This document shows positions 25,525 to 33,402 of a DNA stretch of 47,696 nucleotides, piece by piece. Within the stretch, counting starts at the first letter, position 1; the number at the start of each line of letters is the position of its first letter. Source of the stretch: Streptomyces sp. NRRL S-87 (lineage in GTDB: Bacteria; Actinomycetota; Actinomycetes; Streptomycetales; Streptomycetaceae); the NCBI RefSeq assembly GCF_000719335.1, contig NZ_JOGB01000081.1, positions 1-47,696 on the forward strand, written 5' to 3'. Position numbers and translations under genes: made by a program. The notes under the pieces were generated by a model. It ran no database searches, was not told the origin of the DNA, and saw nothing but the letters and a program-made list of their open reading frames with translations.

Positions 25525-26043
25525 CTAGCGCACCCAGCCGGTGATGCTCTGACCGACGGTCTGGGTCCTGTTCGTCGTACGCGGCCTGCCGCCCTCGTCG
25601 ACCGCGGCGGAGACCGCCCGCACGAGCCACGCGTTGACCGACAGGCCCTCGCGGGTCGCGGCCTCCTCGGCGCGGGTCTTGAGGTGCGCAGGCAGCCGCA
25701 GGTTGACGCGGGCGGTGCCGCCCTCGTCGCCCTCGGCCGTGAGCGCGGCCCTGGACGGTTCGGCGGGCGAGGCCGGCTCCGCGGGGGCGCCGCCCTCCGC
25801 GGGCGGCAGCGTCACCACGAAGTCGGGGTCGAGGCCGCGCAGGCGTACGTCGACCGAGCCGGGGGCGAGTTCGCGGGTGATCTCGTCCATCGCGGCGGAG
25901 AGCACGTTGAGCAGGGTCAGCCGGGTCGCCGACTCCAGAGGAGCGGTGAGCCTCTCGGCCAGCTCGCGGGCGTCCTCCCCGCCGGCTTCGGCGGCCACCG
26001 CGAGTTCGCGGCGCAGGGTGTCGACATACGGGGTCAGGTCCAT
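25525..26043 (-). CDS. Ribbon-helix-helix (HicB/CopG-type) regulator
   Basis: A 172-residue protein. The C-terminal part has the RHH element TARVNLRLPAHLKTRAEEAA followed by TREGLSVNAWLVRAVSAAVD (beta strand RVNLRLP, then two helices). The N-terminal 90 residues are helical with DLTPYVDTLRRELAVAAEAG and ATRLTLLNVLSAAMDEITRE. It is usually named an antitoxin, but no toxin is adjacent. I regard it as a transcriptional regulator of the following DUF4097/ABC genes and of itself. ATG 26043 is embedded in three 11-bp repeats, which supports autoregulation. Confidence 0.8.
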   Translation of the reverse strand: MDLTPYVDTLRRELAVAAEAGGEDARELAERLTAPLESATRLTLLNVLSAAMDEITRELAPGSVDVRLRGLDPDFVVTLPPAEGGAPAEPASPAEPSRAALTAEGDEGGTARVNLRLPAHLKTRAEEAATREGLSVNAWLVRAVSAAVDEGGRPRTTNRTQTVGQSITGWVR

Positions 26044-26074
26044 GGCGTCATGATGGCACCATGATGGCGCCACG
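26042..26074. repeat. Three tandem 11-bp repeats at the RHH gene start
   Basis: ATGGCGTCATG, ATGGCACCATG and ATGGCGCCACG follow without gaps. Each has a TGGYRY core (RYGCCA on the gene's strand), the same core as the 10-bp array at 26202-26282 but in the opposite orientation. A further TGGCGC lies at 26086-26091. The spacing of about one helical turn suits cooperative binding by an RHH dimer. The repeats include the start codon, so binding would block transcription directly. Confidence 0.65.
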
Positions 26075-26201
26075 CGCAAGCCCCTGTGGCGCTACAGGCG
26101 ACCGCGGATGCCGGGGAATGGTGGTGACCTGCGGAGATGATGGGACAGCCGGGTTCATCGCGGCGGCGACGGCCGTGCGCTTCTCTGCTTGGAGGGGGGT
26201 G

Positions 26202-26282
26202 AATGGCGCCACGTGATGCCACGTGGCGCCATTCGGTGCCATCCGACGCCATCGGATGCCTACCCGACGCCATCCGACGCCC
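26202..26282. repeat. Eight-unit 10/11-bp phased repeat array
   Basis: Six units of exactly 10 bp (26202-26261), then one of 11 bp and one of 10 bp, share the core RYGCCA: AATGGCGCCA, CGTGATGCCA, CGTGGCGCCA, TTCGGTGCCA, TCCGACGCCA, TCGGATGCCT, ACCCGACGCCA, TCCGACGCCC. The first units also form a 13-bp inverted repeat (26203-26215 and 26220-26232). The array lies about 160 bp upstream of the RHH gene start and codes for nothing. Confidence 0.65.
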
Positions 26283-26365
26283 GTCACACGCGGCCGCGGC
26301 GCCGTGCGCGGCCGGCGGGGGCCGGTCGGTGCGCCGGCCCGCAGGGACCGGCGGGGCCGTGCAGG

Positions 26366-27613
26366 TCAGCCGAAGTCGGGGATCGGGTGGTCGGGGGCAA
26401 GGGCGGCGGCGATGCGCTGGGCGATGGTGTGGGCCGTGTGGCCGGCGGGGGCGTCGGGGCCCGGGGTGGTGGAGACGGCGATGGCGAGGTCCCGGGACGG
26501 GAGGTAGGCCATGGAGGCGGAGTAGCCGAAGAACAGCGGGTGCTGGGAGATCCAGTCACCCAGGACGAGCACGCCCATGCCGTAGTGGGTGGCCTCGGTC
26601 TGCGCGAGGCAGATCGTGGCGGGGCACTTCTCGGTGGCGTGGCCCAGGCCCACCGTCCCCGGGTCCAGGAGTTCCCGGTACGAGGCCGGGGAGAGCAGCT
26701 CGCCCGAGCCGATGCCGACCGCCGAGCGGGCCAGGTCGCAGATGTCGGTGGTCTCCACGGCCCCGGGGGCGGTGGTCCACGAGGGGTTCCAGAAGGTGGA
26801 CTCCTCGTAGGTGCCGCGGTCGTCGGTGAAGGCGTGCAGGACGGGCCTCGGGATGTCGGGCGTGAAGCCGTTCGCGGTCTGGTGCAGGCCGAGCGGGCGC
26901 AGGATCTCGCGTTGCAGGAGGACGTCCAGGCGGGTGCCGGTGATCTTCTCCAGCGCGGCGCCGAGGAGGACGAAGTTGGCGTGCGAGTAGTTCCAGTTGG
27001 TGCCCGGGTCGTACCAGGGCTCCTGGCCGGTCGAGATGGCGACGAGCTCGTCGGCCGTCCACTGGCGGAACGGGTTGGCGCCGACGGCCTGCTGGAAGCT
27101 CGGGGTGGTGACGTAGTCGCGCAGGCCCGTGGAGGAGTTGGCCAGCATGCGCAGGGTGACCCCCTCGGTGTGGGGGATGCCGGGCAGCCAGCGGGAGAGC
27201 GGGGCGTCCAGGTCGACCCTGCCCTGGTCGACCAGGCGCAGGAGGGCGGTGCCCATGTAGCTGATGGCGATGTTGCCGTTGCGGAAGTGCATGTCGGGTT
27301 CGGCGGGGACACCCGTCATGGACTCGCCGAGCGCGGTGGTGATCAGCTCGCGGCCGTCCACGGTGACCCGCAGGATCACGGACTTCAGGTCCATCTCCCG
27401 CTGGGCCTGCTGGGCGATCCGCAGGACCTCGGCGGCCTGGCCGCGGGCGGGCCCCCGGGATTCGGCGCAGTGCCGGCGGTGGTCGCCGCCGCCCGCCGGG
27501 GCGGCGGCCTCGACCGGGGCGCCGAGGGCGAGGAGCGCGGTGGCCGCGGTCAGGGCGGTGAGGGCCGTCGCGGTGGCGCGGCGCGGTCGTGAGGTCCTGC
27601 GGACGGGGCTCAT
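26366..27613 (-). CDS. Exported beta-lactamase-fold protein lacking SxxK
   Basis: A 415-residue protein of the serine beta-lactamase/DD-peptidase-like fold. The signal peptide (ATATALTALTAATALLALGA) ends near residue 40; ATG 27613 is chosen because it starts directly before it. The fold landmarks LVDQGRVDLDAPLSRWLPGI, TLRMLANSSTGLRDY and NYSHANFVLLGAALEKITG are clear. However, the position of the catalytic SxxK reads NIAI (about residues 113-116), and the YxN motif reads YSH. The protein is probably not a hydrolase of the usual kind; a binding role is likely. Confidence 0.8.
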   Translation of the reverse strand: MSPVRRTSRPRRATATALTALTAATALLALGAPVEAAAPAGGGDHRRHCAESRGPARGQAAEVLRIAQQAQREMDLKSVILRVTVDGRELITTALGESMTGVPAEPDMHFRNGNIAISYMGTALLRLVDQGRVDLDAPLSRWLPGIPHTEGVTLRMLANSSTGLRDYVTTPSFQQAVGANPFRQWTADELVAISTGQEPWYDPGTNWNYSHANFVLLGAALEKITGTRLDVLLQREILRPLGLHQTANGFTPDIPRPVLHAFTDDRGTYEESTFWNPSWTTAPGAVETTDICDLARSAVGIGSGELLSPASYRELLDPGTVGLGHATEKCPATICLAQTEATHYGMGVLVLGDWISQHPLFFGYSASMAYLPSRDLAIAVSTTPGPDAPAGHTAHTIAQRIAAALAPDHPIPDFG

Positions 27614-27840
27614 GGCCGGAGTATCGGGCGGCAGTACCGCAGTGTCGTCCCGTCGTGGGCCGACCCGCGCGAACATCACCCGTCAGGACCGCGGCTCCGG
27701 TGGGGTGGCGTGACGCAGTGGCCCGTTCGCCCGGCGCGAGGGCGGCGAGGAGCGCCAGGTCCTCGCCGCCTCGGGTCGTCCGGGCGACGCTCGGCACGGC
27801 GGGGGCCGAGTACGACGCGGCGCCCGAGGAGACCCGCGGA

Positions 27841-28076
27841 CTAGTCCGCGACGAGGCGGGACAGGAGGAGGTCGAGGCGGCGCTGGGCGTCCGGGGCGGG
27901 GAGGCGGCCGGAGCGGGTGAGGGCGGCCAGGCCGTGGAGCGAGGACCACACGACCTCGACGAAGAGGGCGGGGGTCGGCGTCGCCCGCGGCCGGGGCGAG
28001 GGTGTCGAGGAGGGCTGCGAAGGCCCCGCGGGGGGCGGGCCGGCCCGGTGTGTCCGGAGGGGTCGTGGGCCCGCTC
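27841..28076 (-). pseudogene. TetR-family C-terminal stub
   Basis: The reverse strand reads ALFVEVVWSSLHGLAALTRS followed by GRLPAPDAQRRLDLLLSRLV and a TAG at 27841-27843: the end of a TetR regulator ligand domain. Upstream the family sequence (RGAFAALLDTLAPAAGDADP) continues in another frame and is then cut off by the stop of the RTX gene. There is no DNA-binding domain, and one frameshift. The 27614-27840 gap holds nothing else. Confidence 0.7.
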
Positions 28077-29261
28077 CTACGCCTCGCAGTGGAAGACGGT
28101 GTCCGCGGTGCCCGGCGCGGCATCGCAGGTGTCGGTGTCCGTCCCGCCGTCGAGGAAGTCGTTGCCGGGGCCGCCGTAGAGGATGTCGGGACCGGCCTGG
28201 CCGCGGACGACGTCGTTGCCGCCGGCGGTGCCCACGGGGGCGTCCCCGTCGAAGTCGGTGTTGTCGCCGAAGACGGTGTCGGCGCCGCCCCCGGCATCGA
28301 TGACGTCATGGCCGGCGGAGGTGACCGAGGCGTCGGCGACCGAGCTGTCGCCGACGAGGATCTCCCCGGCTGCGCCGCCGACGATGTGGTCGTTGCCCGC
28401 GCCCCGGGCCCGGCCGCCCGCGTCCGGGTCGCCGATGTTGTGGTCGCCGAGCGCGAACACGCCGCCGTCGGGCCCCATGTCCAGCAGGTCGTCGCCGCCG
28501 GCTCCGGAGGCCCCGGTGATGCCCTCGCTGTCGCCGACGAGGGCGTCGCCGGCGCCGCTGCCGCCGCGCAGGACGTCGTCGCCCGCGCCGGTGGCGGACC
28601 CCTGGAAGGGCGCGGCCGAGTCGCCGAGGAGGCCGTCGTCGCCGGCTCCGCCGTCGATCAGGTCGTCGCCGCCGCCCACCGCGTCGCCGCCGAAGGCGAC
28701 GCTGTCCCCGGTGATGTGCTCGTCGTCGCCGGCTCCGCCGTAGATGCGGTCGTGGCCGCCACCGCGTGCGGTGCCGCCGGAGTCGCTCTCGGAGTCCCCG
28801 ACGAGGTAGTCGGCGCCGGGACCGCCGTCGACGAGGTCGTTGCCGCCGCCTTCGGCGTCGCCGCTGCCGGTCAGCGAATCGCCGATCAGGTCGTCGTCGC
28901 CGGCGCCGCCGCGCAGTTCGTCGTGGCCGCCGCCGCGGGCGGTACCGGCCTCGAGGGCGAGGTCGCCGCGGAGGGCGTCGTCGCCCGCGCCACCGTCGAG
29001 GCGGTCGTCGCCGGCGCCGCCGATCAGCACGTCGTCGCCATCCAGGCCGCAGATGCGGTCCCGGCCCCCGCGGCCGTCGATGGTGTCGGCCGCGGCGGAG
29101 CCCACGATGACGTCGTCGCCGGGGGTGCCGGTGAGGGTGCCCGTGCCGGTGAGGGTCGCAGGGAGACCGAAGCAGGTGGGGGGCGCGGCCGCGGCGGCCG
29201 CCGGCAGGGCTGAGCCGAGCAGCGCCGCGGTGAGGAGGCCGGCCGTGAGGGTTCGGGGCAT
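28077..29261 (-). CDS. Secreted RTX-type calcium-binding repeat protein
   Basis: A 394-residue exported protein. ATG 29261 has AAGGA 7 bases upstream and starts a signal peptide (MPRTLTAGLLTAALLGSALP). From about residue 45 to the end there are GGxGxDxLxGG-type nonapeptides (GGAGDDRLDGGAGDDALRGD, GGPGADYLVGDSESD, GGPGNDFLDGGTDTDTCDA) interspersed with RGGGHD, the calcium-binding beta-roll. About a dozen or more units. There is no catalytic domain and no type I secretion gene; the signal peptide implies Sec or Tat export. Cysteines near both ends may staple the roll. Confidence 0.85.
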   Translation of the reverse strand: MPRTLTAGLLTAALLGSALPAAAAAAPPTCFGLPATLTGTGTLTGTPGDDVIVGSAAADTIDGRGGRDRICGLDGDDVLIGGAGDDRLDGGAGDDALRGDLALEAGTARGGGHDELRGGAGDDDLIGDSLTGSGDAEGGGNDLVDGGPGADYLVGDSESDSGGTARGGGHDRIYGGAGDDEHITGDSVAFGGDAVGGGDDLIDGGAGDDGLLGDSAAPFQGSATGAGDDVLRGGSGAGDALVGDSEGITGASGAGGDDLLDMGPDGGVFALGDHNIGDPDAGGRARGAGNDHIVGGAAGEILVGDSSVADASVTSAGHDVIDAGGGADTVFGDNTDFDGDAPVGTAGGNDVVRGQAGPDILYGGPGNDFLDGGTDTDTCDAAPGTADTVFHCEA

Positions 29262-29573
29262 GGAGGGGTCCTTGCCGGTGCGTCGGAGGGGGTGGGTCCG
29301 GGGAGGTTGCCCGGTTGCCGGTCCGGCGCATACCGGGGCTGGGCCGGTCGGACCGGTCCTTCCCCTGTTCGGCGTACCCGCGGGGCCGCCGCGAGGGACA
29401 TCGGTGTGCCGCCCGTCCGACCCGGGTGCCCGTCCCACGGCCCGACTCCTCCGCCGGTGCGACCTGCCCCGCGCGATGCGACGCGACCCGGACGCCGCGA
29501 CGGGCGGTCCGGGAGTACGTGCGGTGCTCGAGCGCCCGGAAGGCGACCGGCTCGGGTGCCGTCGCGGCGGACC
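29262..29573. other. Intergenic region upstream of the RTX gene
   Basis: About 310 bp of promoter/leader DNA for the RTX gene and trailer of the TetR gene. Several short inverted repeats rich in CCGG occur around 29320-29370, but none is clearly a terminator. No gene seen. Confidence 0.45.
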
Positions 29574-30170
29574 CTAGGACGCACCTTCCGGGTCGACGAC
29601 GCGGGCGAGGGTACGGAGGCCGGCGACGACCTCGGCGCCGGTGGGAGCCCGGTCGGGGTCGGTCAGGCACTGCGTCATGAGGCCCGTCATCAGGGCCATC
29701 TGGACGGTGCCGAGCGTGCGGGCCGTCGTGTCGTCGACCGCCGGTTCGTCGGCGCCGGTGAGGACGGCCGCCACCCCGCGGCGGCCGCCGTCCTGGCCAC
29801 CGGCGAGGTAGCGGCGCAGTTCGTCGGAGTGCTCGGCCTGGACGAGCGCCTCGAGCGAGGCGAGCCACAGGGCGCGCCGGGTGCCGAAGGACTCGATCAG
29901 CGCGTCCCACAGGGCCGCGTACCGCTCGGCCGGCGTGGCGCCGTCCGCCCCGAAGGCGGCCAGGGTGCGGCCGGTGTGCGTGGCCCATTCGTCGATGGCC
30001 TCGATGAGCGCCGCGTTCAGCAGCGCCTCGCGGGACCCGAAGTGGTAGCCGATGGCGGCCATGCTGACCCCGCCCGAGGCGGTGGCGATGTCCCGGACGG
30101 TGGTGCGGGCCCAGCCCTTGTCCTCGAGGCAGCGGCGGGCGCCGGCGAGCAGGTCTTCGCGATTTCCCAT
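29574..30170 (-). CDS. TetR-family repressor
   Basis: A 198-residue regulator. The N-terminal domain is intact: REDLLAGARRCLEDKGWART, TVRDIATASGGVSMAAIGYH and FGSREALLNAAL, with the recognition helix ending in YHFGS. The C-terminal about 140 residues are a helical ligand-binding domain. It is divergent from an alpha/beta hydrolase gene with an 8-bp dyad in between, so it most likely represses both. The ligand is unknown. Confidence 0.88.
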   Translation of the reverse strand: MGNREDLLAGARRCLEDKGWARTTVRDIATASGGVSMAAIGYHFGSREALLNAALIEAIDEWATHTGRTLAAFGADGATPAERYAALWDALIESFGTRRALWLASLEALVQAEHSDELRRYLAGGQDGGRRGVAAVLTGADEPAVDDTTARTLGTVQMALMTGLMTQCLTDPDRAPTGAEVVAGLRTLARVVDPEGAS

Positions 30171-30199
30171 GGTCCGGAGGTTAGTCCGACATCAGGCGT

Positions 30200-30225
30200 T
30201 CGCCTCATGCGGCTGTCTGAGGCGA
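30200..30225. promoter_or_regulatory. Candidate TetR operator
   Basis: Perfect 8-bp dyad TCGCCTCA/TGAGGCGA (30200-30207 and 30218-30225) with a 10-bp spacer in the 133-bp divergent promoter between the TetR and hydrolase genes. The position 30 bp upstream of the TetR start fits a repressor site. Confidence 0.55.
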
Positions 30226-30303
30226 GCGATCTATACAAGCGTATTGCGCGAATGCCCAAATGATGTCTACTCTGGGGGCACACCAAGCAGACGGGGGAAC
30301 CAC

Positions 30304-31113
30304 ATGACCGAGCAGAGCACCGCGCCCACGACCGGCACCGCCACCCGCGCCGAGGTGTCCCTCGCCGGACGCCGGCTGTCGTACGTCGACTTCGGCGGCC
30401 CCGGCCGCCCGCTGGTCGCGCTCCACGGGCACCTGTCGGAGGGCGCCACGTTCGGCGGACTCGCGGCGGCACTGGGCACCGACTGGCGGGTCATCGCCCC
30501 GGACCAGCGGGGCCAGGGCGAGTCGGAGCGCGCGGCCGACTACACCCGTGAGGGCTACCTCGCCGATCTGGAGGCCCTGCTCGACCACCTGGGCCTGGCC
30601 GAGGTGGTACTGGTCGGACACTCGCTGGGGGCCGTCAACGCCTACCAGTACGCCGCCCGCCGCCCCGAGCGGATCCGGGCGCTGGTGAACGTCGAGGGAC
30701 CGGTCGAGATCGGCCTGGACGGCTCGCACCCCCTCGCCTTCCTCCTCGGACTGGCGTACAAGGCGCCCACCCGCGAGGAACTGGTGGAGAAGCTGGGCCC
30801 GGCGGCTCCGTTCTTCGCCGACCGGCTGCGACGGAACCCCGACGGCGGCTGGCGGCTGCCCTTCCACCCGCGGGACATGTACGACTCCGAGGAGAACGTG
30901 CACGGGGACCACTGGGCCGACTGGACCGCCACCTCCTGCCCCGCCCTGCTGGTGCACGGCACGAGCGGCGTGATCCCGGCCGAGCAGGTGCGCGGCATGG
31001 TCGAGCGGCGGCCCGGCACGGCGGCGGTGGAGCTGGCGGGGGACCACCTGGTCCACCTCGGCGCGGCGGAGGCCTTCGGCGCCGAGGTCCGGGGGTTCCT
31101 GGCCGGGCTGTGA
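30304..31113 (+). CDS. Alpha/beta hydrolase
   Basis: A 269-residue serine hydrolase of the fold that includes esterases, epoxide hydrolases and lactonases. It shows the oxyanion motif LVALHGHLS, the nucleophile elbow VLVGHSLGAVN (Ser about residue 107), and a late His in AGDHLVHLG. The acid is probably in the LLVHGTSGV region, but its aspartate is not obvious there. ATG 30304 is close to GGGGG. It is divergent from the TetR gene and likely induced by the substrate that TetR senses. The reaction cannot be specified further. Confidence 0.87.
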   Translation: MTEQSTAPTTGTATRAEVSLAGRRLSYVDFGGPGRPLVALHGHLSEGATFGGLAAALGTDWRVIAPDQRGQGESERAADYTREGYLADLEALLDHLGLAEVVLVGHSLGAVNAYQYAARRPERIRALVNVEGPVEIGLDGSHPLAFLLGLAYKAPTREELVEKLGPAAPFFADRLRRNPDGGWRLPFHPRDMYDSEENVHGDHWADWTATSCPALLVHGTSGVIPAEQVRGMVERRPGTAAVELAGDHLVHLGAAEAFGAEVRGFLAGL

Positions 31114-31147
31114 CGCCTGCCGGGCCGCGGTGCCTGGAGACTGCCGG

Positions 31148-31175
31148 GCGGCGGCGCGTCGAGCGGCGCCGCCGC
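31148..31175. terminator. GC-rich hairpin between convergent genes
   Basis: Perfect 10-bp inverted repeat GCGGCGGCGC/GCGCCGCCGC (31148-31157 and 31166-31175) with an 8-nt loop, between the hydrolase gene and the convergent small gene at 31198. It probably terminates both. Confidence 0.65.
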
Positions 31176-31197
31176 GGGCGGCGTGCCGGCGGCCCGG

Positions 31198-31386
31198 TCA
31201 GTCGCGCAGGGCCGTGAGTTGGCGGAAGAGGGCCAGTTCGGTCGCGTCGAAGGGGACGTCGGGGCGCAGGCGTTCGGGGTGGCCGGGTGCCGGCCCGCAC
31301 AGTTCCACCGGTGGGGTCCACACCCACATGGCGCCCGCGGCGGACAGGGTCCGGTAGACGGCCCTCAGCGGTCGGATCAAGAGCAT
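31198..31386 (-). CDS. Small protein, DUF6059-like
   Basis: A 62-residue protein: MLLIRPLRAVYRTLSAAGAM, then WVWTPP, PGHPERLRPDVP and TELALFRQL. The W.W.PP...GHPERL.P..P pattern is familiar from small Streptomyces proteins that I believe are filed under DUF6059. One amphipathic or membrane-touching helix at the N-terminus. It lies 53 bp after the MFS gene on the same strand and may be co-transcribed. Function unknown. Confidence 0.6.
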   Translation of the reverse strand: MLLIRPLRAVYRTLSAAGAMWVWTPPVELCGPAPGHPERLRPDVPFDATELALFRQLTALRD

Positions 31387-31439
31387 GGGCAGGGTTCTCC
31401 CTCGGGTGGCCGGGATCGCGGTTCGGGATCTCGCGATCC

Positions 31440-32675
31440 TCACTCGGTTGCCTCGACGTACTGCGGAGACCTGCTCGCGGTCTCCTCGCGCGTGCGACGC
31501 TGTGCCCACAGCGCGACCGCGGCGGCCACCATCGTGACCAGGCCGCCCGCGTACAGGCCGGAGCGGGCACCGAAGTGCTCGCACAGCTGCCCGATGATCA
31601 GGGCGCCCAACGGGGTGGTGCCCTGGAGGATCAGGGTGTACAGGGCCATGACCCGGCCGCGGAAGGCCGGGTCGCTGCCCAGCTGGATGCGGTGGTTGGC
31701 GGTCTGGGCGAAGGAGACCGAGGCGAAGCCCGTGGCGGCGAGCAGGACGACGGCGGCCGGGAAGGAGGGCGCGAGGCCGGCGGCCGTCTCGAACACGCCG
31801 AAGGCGAGGGCGGATCCGGTGACGACGGCGGCGCGCGGACGCCCGCGGCGGGCGGTGCTCGAGATGGCACTGAACAGGGAGCCGATGGCCACGGCAGTGG
31901 TCAGCAGGCCGAAGCTCGCGGCCCCGGTGTGGAACACGGTCTTGGCCATCAGGGGCAGGGTGAGCGGGAAGTTGAAGCCGAACAGGCCCACGACCGCCGC
32001 CAGGGCCAGTGGCATGACCAGGTCCGGTCGGCTGGTGACGTGCCGCAGGGCGTCGGTGATCCGGTCGTCCTGGCGGGGGACCGGCGAGCGGTGCAGTTCC
32101 TCCGGACGCATCATCAGCAGGGCGGCCACGGTGGCCAGGTAGCTGAAGGCGTTGAGGAGCATCACGGTGCCGGTGGAGCCCGTGCCGCTGATCAGCAGAC
32201 CCGCCAGGGCAGGGCCGATGATCCGCGCGGCGTTGAAGTACGCGGCGCTCAGCGCCGAGGCGTTGGGCAGCAGGTCGGAGCCCACGAGCTCGCCGACGAA
32301 CGACATGCGGGTGGGCATTTCCACCGCCGCGACGGCGCCGAGGGCGGCCGCCGCGACGAGGATGACGCCCAGGCCGGCCCGGCCGGAGAGGACGGCCAGC
32401 GCGAGCAGCAGGGACACGGCCCCGGCGGCGAGGTTGGCCATGACCAGCAGCCGGCGCTTGTCGTAGCGGTCGGCGAGCCGGCCCCCGTAGAGGGTGAGCA
32501 GGAGCGTCGGGGTGAACTGCGCGACGGTGACCAGCCCGAGGGCGGTGCCGGAGTCGCCGGTGAGGGACAGGACGAGCCAGTCCTGGGCGACGATCATGAT
32601 CCACGTGCACATCACGGACACCAGCTGGCCCATGACGAACAGCCGGAAGTTGCGGACGGACAGGGAGCTGAACAC
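31440..32675 (-). CDS. MFS exporter (MFS_3/enterobactin-exporter-like)
   Basis: A 411-residue transporter with about 12 membrane helices and the typical opening FSSLSVRNFRLFVMGQLVSV. The loop motif GGRLADRYDKRRLL between helices 2 and 3 is the MFS signature; QTANHRIQLGSDPAFRGRVM is the repeated loop in the second half, characteristic of this subgroup. GTG 32675 is preferred to upstream starts because GGAG is 8 bases away and it gives the family N-terminus. Probable drug or siderophore efflux; substrate unknown. Confidence 0.87.
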   Translation of the reverse strand: MFSSLSVRNFRLFVMGQLVSVMCTWIMIVAQDWLVLSLTGDSGTALGLVTVAQFTPTLLLTLYGGRLADRYDKRRLLVMANLAAGAVSLLLALAVLSGRAGLGVILVAAAALGAVAAVEMPTRMSFVGELVGSDLLPNASALSAAYFNAARIIGPALAGLLISGTGSTGTVMLLNAFSYLATVAALLMMRPEELHRSPVPRQDDRITDALRHVTSRPDLVMPLALAAVVGLFGFNFPLTLPLMAKTVFHTGAASFGLLTTAVAIGSLFSAISSTARRGRPRAAVVTGSALAFGVFETAAGLAPSFPAAVVLLAATGFASVSFAQTANHRIQLGSDPAFRGRVMALYTLILQGTTPLGALIIGQLCEHFGARSGLYAGGLVTMVAAAVALWAQRRTREETASRSPQYVEATE

Positions 32676-32836
32676 GGCCGGGCTCCGTGGTGTGGGTTCC
32701 GGGGACGGGACAGGTCCGACCGTCTCCAAGACGACCGGAGATCGGCTGGAAGACCGGTCGAGACGAGGTGGTGGCCGGGGTGGGGTCGACGGGCTCACGC
32801 CCCTCGACACTCCCCCGGCCCCGCCCCGGCCGCCAC

Positions 32837-33391
32837 TCAGAAGTCGAACTCGACGTAGTCGATGTCCGTGAACTCGACCAGCAGGCCCGGCGCCCGGGTG
32901 CCCTGGTCCTTGAAGTACAGCTCCTGGAGGCCCTCTGCGGCGATGCGCTGGAGCGCGTCCTCCGCGGCCCCGGCCTCCTGGGCGGCGAAGAGCCGACCGG
33001 CGTACTCGGGGGGGAGGTGCTGGGTGATGCGGCGCATGCGGCCGTCGTCCGAGGTGCCGGGGGCGGCGGTGAACCCGAAGCGGGCCCTGGTCTCGATGAC
33101 GAGGCCGGTCCGGGTCGCTGCCCGGTCCCGGGCGCGCTTGCGGACCAGCGGCTGCCAGCGGCGGCGCACCTCGTTCTCCAGACGGGCCGCCAGGGCCGGC
33201 TTGGGCTGGCGGAGCTGGTCGGCGACGTAGCGCTCGACGGTGCGTTGGGAGATGCCCAGCAGGCCTGCCACGGCCCGCGTCGTCTTGAGCCGCTTCACGA
33301 GGAAACGCATCTGCGCGCCCGCCGACTTGGGGATCGGGCGGGTGAGGTGCTGTTCGTCCGCGCGGGTCAGGCCATCGCCGATGTCTGCCAT
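32837..33391 (-). CDS. tpg: Telomere terminal protein Tpg
   Basis: A 184-residue terminal protein that becomes covalently attached to the 5' ends of Streptomyces linear replicons and primes end patching. The family core is nearly complete: LTRPIPKSAGAQMRFLVKRL, the HTH VAGLLGISQRTVERYVADQL (about residues 41-60), EVRRRWQPLVRKRARDRAAT, IETRARFGFTAAPGTSDDGR, LPPEYAGRLFAAQEAGAAED and the acidic end LLVEFTDIDYVEF. The linking hydroxyl residue reported in this family is a threonine near position 114; here Thr113 in PGTSDD is the counterpart. The length equals that of chromosomal Tpg. It is the second gene of the tap-tpg operon (11-bp gap) and proves a linear replicon context. Confidence 0.95.
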   Translation of the reverse strand: MADIGDGLTRADEQHLTRPIPKSAGAQMRFLVKRLKTTRAVAGLLGISQRTVERYVADQLRQPKPALAARLENEVRRRWQPLVRKRARDRAATRTGLVIETRARFGFTAAPGTSDDGRMRRITQHLPPEYAGRLFAAQEAGAAEDALQRIAAEGLQELYFKDQGTRAPGLLVEFTDIDYVEFDF

Positions 33392-33402
33392 GTCCTAGTC
33401 CC

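Noticed and set aside
25525..26043. A HicA/HicB toxin-antitoxin pair.
   Set aside because: No toxin frame lies next to the RHH gene; DUF4097 and ABC genes follow instead.
29320..29370. CCGG-rich inverted repeats before the RTX gene as a terminator.
   Set aside because: Stems are short and interrupted, and the position is a promoter region.
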